A stretch of 64,000 nt of DNA from a virus, in the IMG/VR virus record IMGVR_UViG_3300045119_000157, positions 1-64,000 of that record; one strand, given 5' to 3'. The notes beneath the pieces are model-generated. The model ran no database searches. It saw nothing but the letters and a program-made list of their open reading frames with translations, and was not told the DNA's origin. Below, piece after piece: positions 28,055 to 36,850 of this stretch. The stretch's first letter is position 1, and each line of letters starts with the position of its first letter. The position numbers and the translations under genes were made by a program.

Positions 28055-30432
28055 CGCTCGTAGAGACGAACGGGCATGGCCCGGTCATGTCGTTCACGTC
28101 GTCGTCGAGTGAGGCGCTCACCGCGTCCGCCCGGAAGATCGACTATGCGTCCACGGAGGAGAAAGCCCGGTACCGGAAACGGCAGAAGGGCTGGCAGGAC
28201 GAGGCGTGGCGGTACTACGACGAATGCCCGGAGATCTGGTACGGCGCGAACTTCGTAGCGAACTGCCTCCGCAAGATCCGTCTCGTACCCGCGACGCAGC
28301 CGGACGTGTCGCAGCCGCCGACACCGATCTACGACCCGGCCGGTGTAGTCAACGAGCAGGGACCGGGCAACGACAGCGACGAGATCACACCGCCGCCGCC
28401 GACCGAGATCGAGATGGAAGCCATCGACCTCGTGAAGCGTCTCGGGCGCGCCGACGGCGGCGTCGGGGGACTCATGGCCGGGTTCGGGTTGAACCTTTCG
28501 ATCCCCGGCGAATGTGTCCTCGTCGCCGCTGACGACGAACTCGGGAACGAACACTGGGCGGTGTACTCGACGGACCAGGTGTTCGTGAACTCGCAGGGTG
28601 TGTGGGCGATCCGCACCGCCGCGGGCGACAAGAAGGGCACGCCGCTCCCCGACAACAGCGTCGCGTATCGTTTCTGGCGTCCGCATCCGCGGTGGTCGGA
28701 GACGGCCGACTCGCCGATGCGTCCCCTGCTGGACGTGGTCGAGGAGTTGATGATCCTGTCCCGCACGATCCGCGCTACGGGCCGGTCGCGGCTAGCGGGC
28801 GCAGGGATGCTCCTGTGGCCCGCCGAAGCGAACCTCGGGTCCGCTACACCGTCGACTGACCCGACGGTGTCCGGGCAGGCTGTCGACCCGGTCCTCGCGG
28901 ACATGATGCAAGCGATGATGACCCCGATCGGTGACGAAGGTGTCGCCGCCGCGGTCGTGCCGCTCCTCATGCGTGTCCCCGACCAGTACATCAAGAGCAT
29001 CCAGCACCTTCACTTCGACCGGCCGATCGACCCGGAGATGGCGAAGCAGCGCGACGAGTTGCGCCGCCGCATCGCGACGGGTCTCGACATTCCCGCTCAG
29101 GTGATCCTCGGTCTCGAAGACCTGAACCACTGGAATGCATGGATGGTCGACGAGCAGACGTTCAAGGCGCACCTCGAACCGCTCGTCGTGCAGATCTGCG
29201 GGAGTCTCACGTCCGCGTATCTGCGGCCGCTGCTCGGCATCAACGACGAACTCGACTCTGACCTGCTCGTCTGGTATGACGCGACGGCGCTGATCGGGCA
29301 CCCGAACCGGGAGCAGTCAGCGAAGGACGCGTTCGACCGTTACCTCATCAGCGAGGACGCGGGACGCCGGTATCTCGGGTTCAGCGACGAGGACGAACCG
29401 TCCGATCAGGAAGTGCAGGAACGCGTCGCCCGGAAGTCGATCGAACGCCTCGGTCCGCTCCGCACTGGCGAGGTGCTCGGCGAGACGACGGAAGTGTCCG
29501 GCGCGGAGACAGTCGAGCCGGGCATCCCCGCTACCGGACCCGACGCAGGCCAGGCGCCGACGCCTGTGACCGCGTCGGCTGGGCGCCGTACGGCACGGTC
29601 CGGGTGGAAACTCGCTCACCGTGACCGGGACATGCGTACACGTCTCACGACCGCCGCTGACGCTGCGGTGTTCCGTGCGTTGGAGCGTGCCGGGGCGACG
29701 CTGCGCCGCCACACGTCGAAGGACGCGACGGTGAAGTCGATCCTCACGGACGTCCCGAACCATCAGGTCGCATCAGTCCTCGGGGCGGAAGCGGTCCTGT
29801 CGTTCGGTGTCGACACGGAGCAGATGCTGGCCGACTCGTTCGATTCGCTGTCGATGCAGTTCGACCGGATCGTGCAACGCGCACAGCAGGACGTGCGGGA
29901 CATGATCGACGAACTCGACGACGACGACGAGATCGACATGGACGCTGTCGCCGCGCAGCAGGGCGAGGACCGCCGCGAAGCCGCCGCGCTGCTCGTCGCT
30001 GCTCTCGCTGCGCTCGCGACGGCCCGGATCTTCGACCCGCACCCGGAGGCCGCACCTCTCGGCGAGCACGACACCGAACTTCTCGTCCCGCCCGGCTACC
30101 TCCGCGAGGCGCTCGCTGTCGCTGGTGGCAGTCCGGCGCCGTCCGCGCTCGACGGGACCGTGGATGCTGCGACGGGCGGCATCTTCACGGGCGACCTGAT
30201 CTCGTCGGTGTGGAACAAGCTCGGTGTCGGTCCCCGCGGGTACGAGTGGTTCGTGGGTGCTCCGGCCCGGCCGTTCGAGCCGCATCAGGATCTCGACGGA
30301 GTCCAGTTCGAGACGTTCTCGGATGACGTGCTGGCCGCTGATGGCGGGGAGTTCCCGTTCGTGGATTTCTACCGGCCCGGCGACCATCTCGGGTGCCAGT
30401 GCGACTTCGCGCCGATCCTGGCGGAGGAATAG
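28051..30432 (+). CDS. Portal protein fused to a MuF-like domain, 793 aa
   Basis: GTG 28051. Residues about 1-480 match siphovirus portals (EIWYGANFVANCLRKIRLV, then PADYSD-like and LDIPAQVILGLEDLNHWNAW), which form the twelve-subunit channel for DNA. After a linker (about 490-525) a C-terminal region ends in FYRPGDHLGCQCDFAPIL, the close of MuF-type minor head proteins. Portal length alone is usually near 500, so the two head functions are joined. The stop is followed directly by class I promoter 12. Confidence 0.85.
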   Translation: MTLVETNGHGPVMSFTSSSSEALTASARKIDYASTEEKARYRKRQKGWQDEAWRYYDECPEIWYGANFVANCLRKIRLVPATQPDVSQPPTPIYDPAGVVNEQGPGNDSDEITPPPPTEIEMEAIDLVKRLGRADGGVGGLMAGFGLNLSIPGECVLVAADDELGNEHWAVYSTDQVFVNSQGVWAIRTAAGDKKGTPLPDNSVAYRFWRPHPRWSETADSPMRPLLDVVEELMILSRTIRATGRSRLAGAGMLLWPAEANLGSATPSTDPTVSGQAVDPVLADMMQAMMTPIGDEGVAAAVVPLLMRVPDQYIKSIQHLHFDRPIDPEMAKQRDELRRRIATGLDIPAQVILGLEDLNHWNAWMVDEQTFKAHLEPLVVQICGSLTSAYLRPLLGINDELDSDLLVWYDATALIGHPNREQSAKDAFDRYLISEDAGRRYLGFSDEDEPSDQEVQERVARKSIERLGPLRTGEVLGETTEVSGAETVEPGIPATGPDAGQAPTPVTASAGRRTARSGWKLAHRDRDMRTRLTTAADAAVFRALERAGATLRRHTSKDATVKSILTDVPNHQVASVLGAEAVLSFGVDTEQMLADSFDSLSMQFDRIVQRAQQDVRDMIDELDDDDEIDMDAVAAQQGEDRREAAALLVAALAALATARIFDPHPEAAPLGEHDTELLVPPGYLREALAVAGGSPAPSALDGTVDAATGGIFTGDLISSVWNKLGVGPRGYEWFVGAPARPFEPHQDLDGVQFETFSDDVLAADGGEFPFVDFYRPGDHLGCQCDFAPILAEE

Positions 30433-30433
30433 C

Positions 30434-30462
30434 TGGACAGTCAGGTACACCGGGTGTACGGT
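30434..30462 (+). promoter_or_regulatory. Class I promoter-operator, copy 12
   Basis: TGGACA (30434-30439), 17-bp spacer, TACGGT (30457-30462), perfect operator GTACACCGGGTGTAC (30445-30459). Transcript expected from ATG 30469. Confidence 0.8.
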
Positions 30463-30480
30463 GCGGGTATGGAAAAGCCG

Positions 30481-30624
30481 ATGGCGCAGAAGTTCACAGT
30501 CGAGATCACCCTGAACGAGACCTCACTGCGGCTGACGGGTGCGGCCACCCAAGACGAGATCGAGGAGGCCATCCGCCGCCACTTCGCGTCGTCGCTCGAA
30601 GACGTCACAGTCTCGGGCGGCTGA
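30481..30624 (+). CDS. Class I cassette 12 protein inserted between head genes, 47 aa
   Basis: ATG 30481, or ATG 30469 adding MEKP. A single strand-helix-strand unit (KFTVEITLNETSLRLTG, then helix EIEEAIRRHFA and a short strand). It separates the portal from the capsid protease, where most phages have nothing, and brings its own operator, so it is probably an autonomous accessory gene. Confidence 0.6.
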   Translation: MAQKFTVEITLNETSLRLTGAATQDEIEEAIRRHFASSLEDVTVSGG

Positions 30625-30635
30625 CGGGTTCCACG

Positions 30636-30673
30636 GGCTAGGACCGTCCGAAGGGTACGCTCCCGACCTAGCC
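30636..30673 (+). terminator. Hairpin after the inserted gene, possible terminator
   Basis: GGCTAGG (30636-30642) pairs with CCTAGCC (30667-30673), with GGG/CCC in the loop. It would separate cassette 12 transcription from the protease gene and could terminate or regulate it. Confidence 0.45.
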
Positions 30674-30692
30674 GTCAGAGGAGTGGACCGTC

Positions 30693-32624
30693 ATGCTCAT
30701 ACCCGTCCGAGGTATCGCCGTCAACGTGGGAGAGCAGACCGGCGACGGCCGGTACATCGTGCCCGGCGCGGTCACGTTCGCTGACCTGCCGTTGCCGATC
30801 GGCTGGCTTGTCGACGGCGACCAGCACGCACAGATGTCGTTCCGTGACCCGCAGATCGGGAACATCACGTCAATGTCGTACGTGCCCGGCGGTGTCGCGT
30901 TCCAGGGTGTCATCGACGACCAGATCCCTGACGGGGCGGAGGCGTTGCGGCGCATGGCGGCAGGGTCCGCGCCGACGGGGATGACGTTCCCGGTGTCGAT
31001 CGACCCGGACGACTGGGCTGTCCAACTCGTCGACCCGTCCGGTGACAGCTTGGGCGGCGGGATGGTGATGCTGGCGTCATCGGGTGTCGTGAAGCCGGGC
31101 GAACGGTTCGATCCGGCGTGGACGGTGAAGTCACTCCGGTTGGCGTTGCAGCGGTCCGGTGTCCTCGTCGCCGCGTCGGGCGCTGGTGACCCGTCGGTGG
31201 ACGGCAGCGTCGTGTTCGAGGATGCGTCGGATTCGCTGGTGGCACGGTTCACCCGTCTCCGTATCCGCGGGTTGACGATGTGCAGCGTCGCCGCGTTCGC
31301 GGGTTCGTACATGGAGCAGGATCCGGGACCCGACCCGATGGACGGCTCTCTCGCTGACGTGGCCTCTGTGGTCGCCGCTGGCGCCAGGATGTCGGGGTCG
31401 TACGCGAACACGGCTCCGTCAACGTGGGGGAGTCTCACGTCACCCGGTCCGGCCACGGACGGCAACGTCGAAGTGGACACGGAGTTCAAGGCGCTCCCGG
31501 TGCATCACACCGCGACCACGGACGTCGCGTGGGACGGCGGCGCCGCGACCGCGGCCGCGAACGGTGCAGCCGAGTTGAAGTACATGAACGCCTGGCAGGA
31601 CTCCTCCGCGGGCGCCGACCCGGATCTGAAGGGGTCCTACAAGTTCCCGCATCACGCTGCGGGCACGGACACGCCAGCGAACCTGAACGGCGTCCGGAAC
31701 GCCCTGTCTCGGCTCCCGCAGTCGAAGATCCCGGATGGTGACGTCGAGGGCGTGAAGGCACATCTTCAGGCGCACCTCGATGACGGTGACAACGGGAAGG
31801 CTGTCGCCGCGTCGTCGTCCCCGGTGCGGGTGAAGGTGAACCTCGCGGAGCCGCCGCTCGCATGGTTCCAGAATCCGGGTCTCGCTCTCGCGTCGCCGCT
31901 GACGATCACGAACGAGGGACGCATCCTCGGCCACATCGCCCTGAAGTATTCGTGCCACACGGGCTACACGGACCGCTGCGTCGTCCCGCCGATGGGCGGC
32001 TCGTACGACCGTTTTCATGTCGGTGAGACAGTCTGCTCGGACGGGTCGACCGTCGCGTCGGGCGTGTTCGCGTGGGGGATCCCGCACGCTGACCTGTCCG
32101 TGTCACTCCTCGAAGCGTGGGCGCACTACGCGGACGCCCGGTACGGGTTCGGCCGTTCCGTCGTCGGCGAGGACGAGTACGGCATCTGGTTCTCGGGTGC
32201 ACTGTTCCCCGACATCGAAGCGAACGACATCTCGGTCCTCCGTGCCCTGTCCATGTCCGGCGACTGGCGCCGCGACGCGCGCAGCGGGAAGCTGTCCCTC
32301 ATCGCTGCGCTGGCGGTGAACTTCCCCGGCTTCCCTATCCCGCGGACCGCGATCACCGCGTCCGGCGGCGAAGTCATCGACGCCGACTCGTGGGAACTCG
32401 ACTCGCCGGAACCGTTCTTCGATGTCGACGACAACGGTGACGTCCGCTCGCTCGTAGCGTGCGGCCGGGTGGCGCCTCGCGCGCTGACCGCCGGGTGCGG
32501 CTGCGACGACGACCTGTCCGGCGAGGTGGCGCTCCTGAAGGCTCAGGTGACGCGCATGGAGCGTCTCCTGTCGCCGCTGTACCCGACGATCGCTGAGCGG
32601 CTCGACGAGCGCACGGCGCGCTGA
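30693..32624 (+). CDS. Capsid maturation protease, long form, 643 aa
   Basis: ATG 30693 with GGAG 9 bases upstream. The N-terminal third has the head-protease look of phage serine proteases (GVIDDQIPDGAEALRRMAAG, then a Thr/Ser core). The middle carries HHTATTDVAWDGGAATAAAN, KFPHHAAG and NLNGVRNALSRLPQ, and the C-terminal third (EPPLAWFQNPGL, LTITNEGRILGH, SGDWRRD, VNFPGFPIPR) is a block I recall from actinophage head proteases. It processes the capsid shell and likely acts in scaffolding. Catalytic residues are not assigned here. Confidence 0.8.
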   Translation: MLIPVRGIAVNVGEQTGDGRYIVPGAVTFADLPLPIGWLVDGDQHAQMSFRDPQIGNITSMSYVPGGVAFQGVIDDQIPDGAEALRRMAAGSAPTGMTFPVSIDPDDWAVQLVDPSGDSLGGGMVMLASSGVVKPGERFDPAWTVKSLRLALQRSGVLVAASGAGDPSVDGSVVFEDASDSLVARFTRLRIRGLTMCSVAAFAGSYMEQDPGPDPMDGSLADVASVVAAGARMSGSYANTAPSTWGSLTSPGPATDGNVEVDTEFKALPVHHTATTDVAWDGGAATAAANGAAELKYMNAWQDSSAGADPDLKGSYKFPHHAAGTDTPANLNGVRNALSRLPQSKIPDGDVEGVKAHLQAHLDDGDNGKAVAASSSPVRVKVNLAEPPLAWFQNPGLALASPLTITNEGRILGHIALKYSCHTGYTDRCVVPPMGGSYDRFHVGETVCSDGSTVASGVFAWGIPHADLSVSLLEAWAHYADARYGFGRSVVGEDEYGIWFSGALFPDIEANDISVLRALSMSGDWRRDARSGKLSLIAALAVNFPGFPIPRTAITASGGEVIDADSWELDSPEPFFDVDDNGDVRSLVACGRVAPRALTAGCGCDDDLSGEVALLKAQVTRMERLLSPLYPTIAERLDERTAR

Positions 32625-32631
32625 TCCACCT

Positions 32632-32646
32632 GCCCGTTCTTCGGGC
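32632..32646 (+). other. Short hairpin in the capsid-gene leader
   Basis: GCCCG-ttctt-CGGGC, five pairs. It lies in the 152-base leader before the capsid gene. Could be a weak terminator or leader structure. No promoter elements are convincing. Confidence 0.35.
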
Positions 32647-32776
32647 GTGCTACACATTCGGATTCAAGAGCGGTCGATCTAGTGAGGTCGGCTGACTACG
32701 AGGTCGTCTGGCAGTCGCCGGGCCATCGGTGCTCGCAAGACGTCAGACACAGCAGGGACCGACCTCGGAGGCTCAG

Positions 32777-34585
32777 ATGGACCGCTTGCTCGAACTGCTC
32801 GCTCGGATCGCCGCGCTCGTCGCGGAGGCCGCTGACTCGGAGCGGCCACTGGCCGAAGTGCCGCAGGAGGAGTTGGAGTCGCTCCTGTCGGACCTTCAGG
32901 AGGCGTACGCCGAAGCCCGTGAAGGGTCGCTCACCACGTCGGTCATCGACGCTCTCGAACAGGGTGCGTCCGCGATCCAGACCGTCGTCGCTGAGGACAA
33001 CACCCGCGTCGAGGAGCATGAGGCTCTCGAAGCTCGGGCTGCTGAACTGGACGCTCTCGCGATCCCGGTCGTCGAGGCGGAAGCCGACGAGGCCGAAGCT
33101 GCCGACGGTGAGACCGACCCCATCGACGCCGCCGAGGCGGTCATCGACGTGGCCAGCGAGGAGGCACCGGAGCCGGAGGCGGCGCCGCAGGCTGATGAGC
33201 GTGTCCTCGTGCCCGCCACGGCCGCACCCGCACCCGCACCCGCTGCCCGTGTCCGTGTCCCGCTCGCTCGTATGCGTGAGCGGCAGCCCGCCAGTGCCCG
33301 TCCGACACCGCCCGAGATCCAGCGCCGCCGTGTCATCGCCGCTGCTGGCCTCCCGAACGTCGCTCCCGGCGGCGAGTTCTCGTCACGTCGGGAACTGTCC
33401 GAGACGTTCATCCGGACGTGGGACGCGAACGTCGGCGCAGCCGGTGACGGCGTGCAGGTCGCGGTCGCTCGCATCGAGACGCCGTACCCGGATGACCATC
33501 GCATCGGCCCGGACGCTTCGCCGTTCATGACGACGTCGATCATGGAGCGCGCGGTCACTGACTTCACCGACTCGATCGTCGCTGCTGGCGGTATCTGCGC
33601 TCCGACCGAGCCGTACTACCCGCAGGCGATGATCTCGACGTCGGCTCGTCCGGTGTTCGACGGCCTCCCTCGGATCCAGGCGACCCGCGGTGGCATCAAC
33701 TGGGTCAGCCCGCCGACGCTGTCGTCGATCCTGACATCGCCGTCCGGTCAGACCGCCGGGACCGCGATCTCGCAGGTCACCGCCGCGCAGGACCTCGCGA
33801 ACGCAACGAAGCCGCATCAGCTTGTGACGTGCGGCGCGACGCAGAACGCGCAGATCTACGCGGTCACGAACATTCTGGAGTTCGGCAACATGCAGGGCCG
33901 GACGTACCCGGAACTCGTCGATGCGTGGTCCGGGTTGGCGGAGGCGGCGTGGGCACGGTTCGCTGAGAACCTGCTCCTGTCCGGCATCGTGTCCGGCTCG
34001 ACCGCTGTCACGTCGGTACAGGTCCTCGGTGTCGCCCGCGACATCCTGAACCAGGCGACCGTCGCGGCGGAGGCGTACCGCAACCGGCATCGCATGGACC
34101 CGATGGCGACCATCGTGTGCATGTTCCCCCGCTGGCTGATCGGCGCGATCCAGTCGGACATCTGGTCGGCGTTCAACACGGGCGACGACGAAGCGAACAC
34201 CGTGTCGCAGGCCAGCATCGAAAGCTGGTTCCGTGTCCGGAACATCCGGGTGATCTGGTTCCAGGACGGTGTCGGTCCAGGCAACCCGGCCGCGCAGATC
34301 TTCCCGGCGCAGGCCGCGGGCGCTCTCCTGTCATGGCCGAAGGTGTGCCAGTGGTACATGTTCCACGAGGGCGCATGGCTGATCCTCGACGGTGGCACCC
34401 TCGACCTCGGCATCGTCCGAGACTCGACGCTGAACGCGGCGAACAAGTACCAGATGTTCTTCGAGTCGTTCGAGAACATCGCGTTCGTCGGGATCGAGTC
34501 GCTGCGTATCCGCTCGACGATCTGTGTGAACGGCGCTACCGCCGGGACCATCGATCCGTCCACGATCTGCGACGGCGGCTCCTGA
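32777..34585 (+). CDS. Major capsid protein with N-terminal scaffold-like domain, 602 aa
   Basis: ATG 32777 with Shine-Dalgarno GGAGG; an in-frame GTG at 32729 would add 16 residues. Residues about 1-135 are Glu/Ala-rich and helical (DRLLELLARIAALVAEA), then an Ala-Pro linker and an Arg-rich patch near residue 170. The HK97-fold capsid proper follows (YYPQAMISTSARPVFDGLPR, then WSGLAEAAWARFAENLLLSG and the C-terminal strand region). The first part resembles the delta or scaffold domain, normally cleaved by the protease just upstream. Capsid proteins are usually 300-400 residues, so the scaffold appears fused. Confidence 0.85.
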   Translation: MDRLLELLARIAALVAEAADSERPLAEVPQEELESLLSDLQEAYAEAREGSLTTSVIDALEQGASAIQTVVAEDNTRVEEHEALEARAAELDALAIPVVEAEADEAEAADGETDPIDAAEAVIDVASEEAPEPEAAPQADERVLVPATAAPAPAPAARVRVPLARMRERQPASARPTPPEIQRRRVIAAAGLPNVAPGGEFSSRRELSETFIRTWDANVGAAGDGVQVAVARIETPYPDDHRIGPDASPFMTTSIMERAVTDFTDSIVAAGGICAPTEPYYPQAMISTSARPVFDGLPRIQATRGGINWVSPPTLSSILTSPSGQTAGTAISQVTAAQDLANATKPHQLVTCGATQNAQIYAVTNILEFGNMQGRTYPELVDAWSGLAEAAWARFAENLLLSGIVSGSTAVTSVQVLGVARDILNQATVAAEAYRNRHRMDPMATIVCMFPRWLIGAIQSDIWSAFNTGDDEANTVSQASIESWFRVRNIRVIWFQDGVGPGNPAAQIFPAQAAGALLSWPKVCQWYMFHEGAWLILDGGTLDLGIVRDSTLNAANKYQMFFESFENIAFVGIESLRIRSTICVNGATAGTIDPSTICDGGS

Positions 34586-34648
34586 GTCTTCGGACCTCTG
34601 GCCGGGTTCGAGGAATAGGGGATGGGATGACGAGGGGAGGTGGACTGA

Positions 34649-35551
34649 ATGGCTGATCTGCTGAGAGTGGTAGACCCGACGCCTTACGGTCCGCCTCGCC
34701 TCGGCCTACTCGCCTCGATCGAAGTGATCGAGGAGGCCGACGAGGATCTCCGCACCGGAATCAAGTTCGTACCTGAGCCGTGCGGCGGCGAGGGCGGCGC
34801 ATACGACATCACCTGCGGCGCGACCGTGGACGTGTCCGGCGACAAGTCGACGGTCCCGCCGTACGAGCAGTTCTCCACGTTCGGCGTGTACGAACCGGAG
34901 TCGTGCTCCACGTTCGGCATGGCCGGTGTCAACACGGACCAGCGCGCTCAGCGAGCGATGCTGCTTGACGAGTCGAAGCAGGTCGAGAAAGAGTTCTGGA
35001 CCGGCACGATCGCTCAGGCCCGCGACGGTGGAGCAGCGAACAGCAACGCGCGATGGCTGGCACGCCAGACGGCAGGTCCGCAGAACGGCGCGACGTTCCC
35101 GCCCGCGGTCACCCAGTTGAACGGCGGCGCCGCGACGATCGCGGTCCGCGCTCTCGCTGATCTAGAGCAGGCGATCGCCGCAGCCCGGTCCGGTGGACGG
35201 GGGATGATCCACTGCACCCGTGTCACCGCGTCGTACTGGATCCGCGAGCAGATGCTCTACCGGAGCGGCAACCTGCTCCTCACTCACTGCTCCGACACGA
35301 TCGTCGTCGCGGGCGAGGGCTACCCCGGTTCTTCACCTGCGGGGTCAGGGATGCCCTCTGACCACAACACCGCATGGGCGTACGCGACCGGGCTGATCCG
35401 GGCGCGACGCACACCCGTCGAGGTTTACACGCCAGCGTCGCCGGAACTCACGACCTCGAACCGTCGCACCTCCATCGCCACCCGCACCTACGCACTGGAA
35501 ATCGACCCGTGCGTATACGTCGGGATCAACGTCACCAACAGCACCTCATGA
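34649..35551 (+). CDS. Conserved virion protein next to the capsid gene, 300 aa
   Basis: ATG 34649. Features include EQFSTFGVYEPESCSTFGMA, KQVEKEFWTG, GMIHCTRVTASYW and LLLTHCSDTIVVAGEGYPG, a pattern I recall in genes directly after actinophage capsid genes. It has a helix-rich core and strand-rich ends. Position and conservation suggest a head or head-decoration protein, though I cannot be specific. Confidence 0.65.
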   Translation: MADLLRVVDPTPYGPPRLGLLASIEVIEEADEDLRTGIKFVPEPCGGEGGAYDITCGATVDVSGDKSTVPPYEQFSTFGVYEPESCSTFGMAGVNTDQRAQRAMLLDESKQVEKEFWTGTIAQARDGGAANSNARWLARQTAGPQNGATFPPAVTQLNGGAATIAVRALADLEQAIAAARSGGRGMIHCTRVTASYWIREQMLYRSGNLLLTHCSDTIVVAGEGYPGSSPAGSGMPSDHNTAWAYATGLIRARRTPVEVYTPASPELTTSNRRTSIATRTYALEIDPCVYVGINVTNSTS

Positions 35552-35564
35552 GGAGATTCACCTA

Positions 35565-36254
35565 ATGGCCGGTACCTGCTTCACGTCTTTGCAGTTGTGC
35601 GCCCTCCGGGTCGCGCAGTTGTCGACCGCCGGGCGCCCACAGGTTCCCGGCACGAACAAGGGTTACGTCACCGACGCGGCGATCAAGCTGCAAGTCGGCG
35701 TGACCCTCACGACCGGCGCGGACTTGGAGCAGCAGAACGGCTGCGGTGCCGTGTGCGCGGCGTTCAAGCAGCCGGACCGCATCAAGCGTGTCGACCTGTC
35801 GATGGACCTCTGCCAGTTCGACGCACAGATCGTGGCGCTTCTCACCGACGGCGGTGTCATCTCGTCCGGCGGTAACGCGGTCGGGTTCCAGTTCCCGTCC
35901 ACGACCGGCGCCGACCCTCGACCCGTGTGCATCGAAGCATGGTCGAAGGCGTGGAACGGATCGCAGCAGGCCAGCCCGACGTTCACCGCACCGAACGCGG
36001 CATACATCCACTGGGTGTTCCCGTTCGTGCAGTTCACGTTCGGCCAGTTCACGATCGACAACACCCTTCAGGTGCTGCCGCTCACCGGGCCGGGCACACC
36101 GAACGCGTTCATCACCGCGAACGGCCCGTTCGACGACTGGCCTGTCAGCGTCGCGAACGCTGGCGGCATCACGCAGGTCGGCGGCTGGTTCCTCGACGGC
36201 AACCTCCCGAACGTGGCCTGCAACTACATCAACACCACCAGCGCAGCGTCATGA
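35565..36254 (+). CDS. Putative major tail tube protein
   Basis: 229 residues from ATG 35565 with Shine-Dalgarno AGGAG. The sequence CFTSLQLCALRVAQLSTAG, TNKGYVTDAAIKLQV and LSMDLCQFDAQIVALLTDGG, and the closing FDDWPVS, matches a tail-tube-like family in actinophages: an N-terminal Cys-rich loop and a long strand-rich core. It lies after the head genes where the tail tube gene is expected. Firm assignment would need comparison. Confidence 0.6.
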   Translation: MAGTCFTSLQLCALRVAQLSTAGRPQVPGTNKGYVTDAAIKLQVGVTLTTGADLEQQNGCGAVCAAFKQPDRIKRVDLSMDLCQFDAQIVALLTDGGVISSGGNAVGFQFPSTTGADPRPVCIEAWSKAWNGSQQASPTFTAPNAAYIHWVFPFVQFTFGQFTIDNTLQVLPLTGPGTPNAFITANGPFDDWPVSVANAGGITQVGGWFLDGNLPNVACNYINTTSAAS

Positions 36255-36267
36255 GGCGGGGCTAGCT

Positions 36268-36291
36268 ATACGGTGAAGGTAGCCGTATCGT
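36268..36291 (+). promoter_or_regulatory. Operator-like repeat and -10 of the HNH gene
   Basis: ATACGG (36268-36273) and CCGTAT (36283-36288) form an inverted repeat that overlaps the -10 TATCGT (36286-36291). ATG 36299 follows after seven bases, so the transcript should be leaderless. Confidence 0.5.
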
Positions 36292-36298
36292 TGGCCCT

Positions 36299-36829
36299 AT
36301 GGCACAGAGAACACGGACTCGACCCGGAGATGAGATCGGACCGTTCACAATCCTCGAAGTCGGAGAGCGTCGAGTGCTCCCCGACAACCGGGGAACCGTC
36401 GTCCTCTGGAGAGTGCGCTGTGGACTATGCGGCAGCGATGACTACCAGGGCACGACGGGTGACCTCCGCCGCAACAAGAGTTGCGGCTGCGTCCCGCAGG
36501 GACGGTGGACTGGTCCTCGATCCGACGAGTTCAAGGCGAAGGTGTCGGCATCGCTCAAAGGCAAGCGGTCCGGCGCTGATAACCCGAACTGGCGAGGCGA
36601 TGAAGCTGGCTATTACGCGCTCCACGCCTATGTCAACCGGCACTTCGAAGCGTGTCCATGTGAGAACTGCGGGCGCACCGATGGCCGGTTGGAGTGGGCG
36701 CAGAAACATGACGCCACGCCGACGCGGGAGCGTTCTGGCTGGCTCCGACTGTGCGTCCGATGCCACCGACTGTACGACGAGAACCCGCTCGCGACGGGCG
36801 CGTACTGGGCAGCGCATCGCACGGAGTAG
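36299..36829 (+). CDS. HNH homing endonuclease, free-standing
   Basis: 176 residues from ATG 36299. An N-terminal zinc region (WRVRCGLCGSDDYQGTT, then LRRNKSCGC) is followed by a NUMOD3-like DNA-binding motif (SDEFKAKVSASLKGKRSG) and the HNH core with CENCGRTDGRLEWAQKHDA and LRLCVRCHRLYD. Free-standing HNH nucleases between late genes spread by cutting phages that lack them. It has its own promoter and operator-like repeat, separate from the structural genes around it. Confidence 0.88.
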   Translation: MAQRTRTRPGDEIGPFTILEVGERRVLPDNRGTVVLWRVRCGLCGSDDYQGTTGDLRRNKSCGCVPQGRWTGPRSDEFKAKVSASLKGKRSGADNPNWRGDEAGYYALHAYVNRHFEACPCENCGRTDGRLEWAQKHDATPTRERSGWLRLCVRCHRLYDENPLATGAYWAAHRTE

Positions 36830-36850
36830 CTGCCGCTGGGAGGCGGTGGC

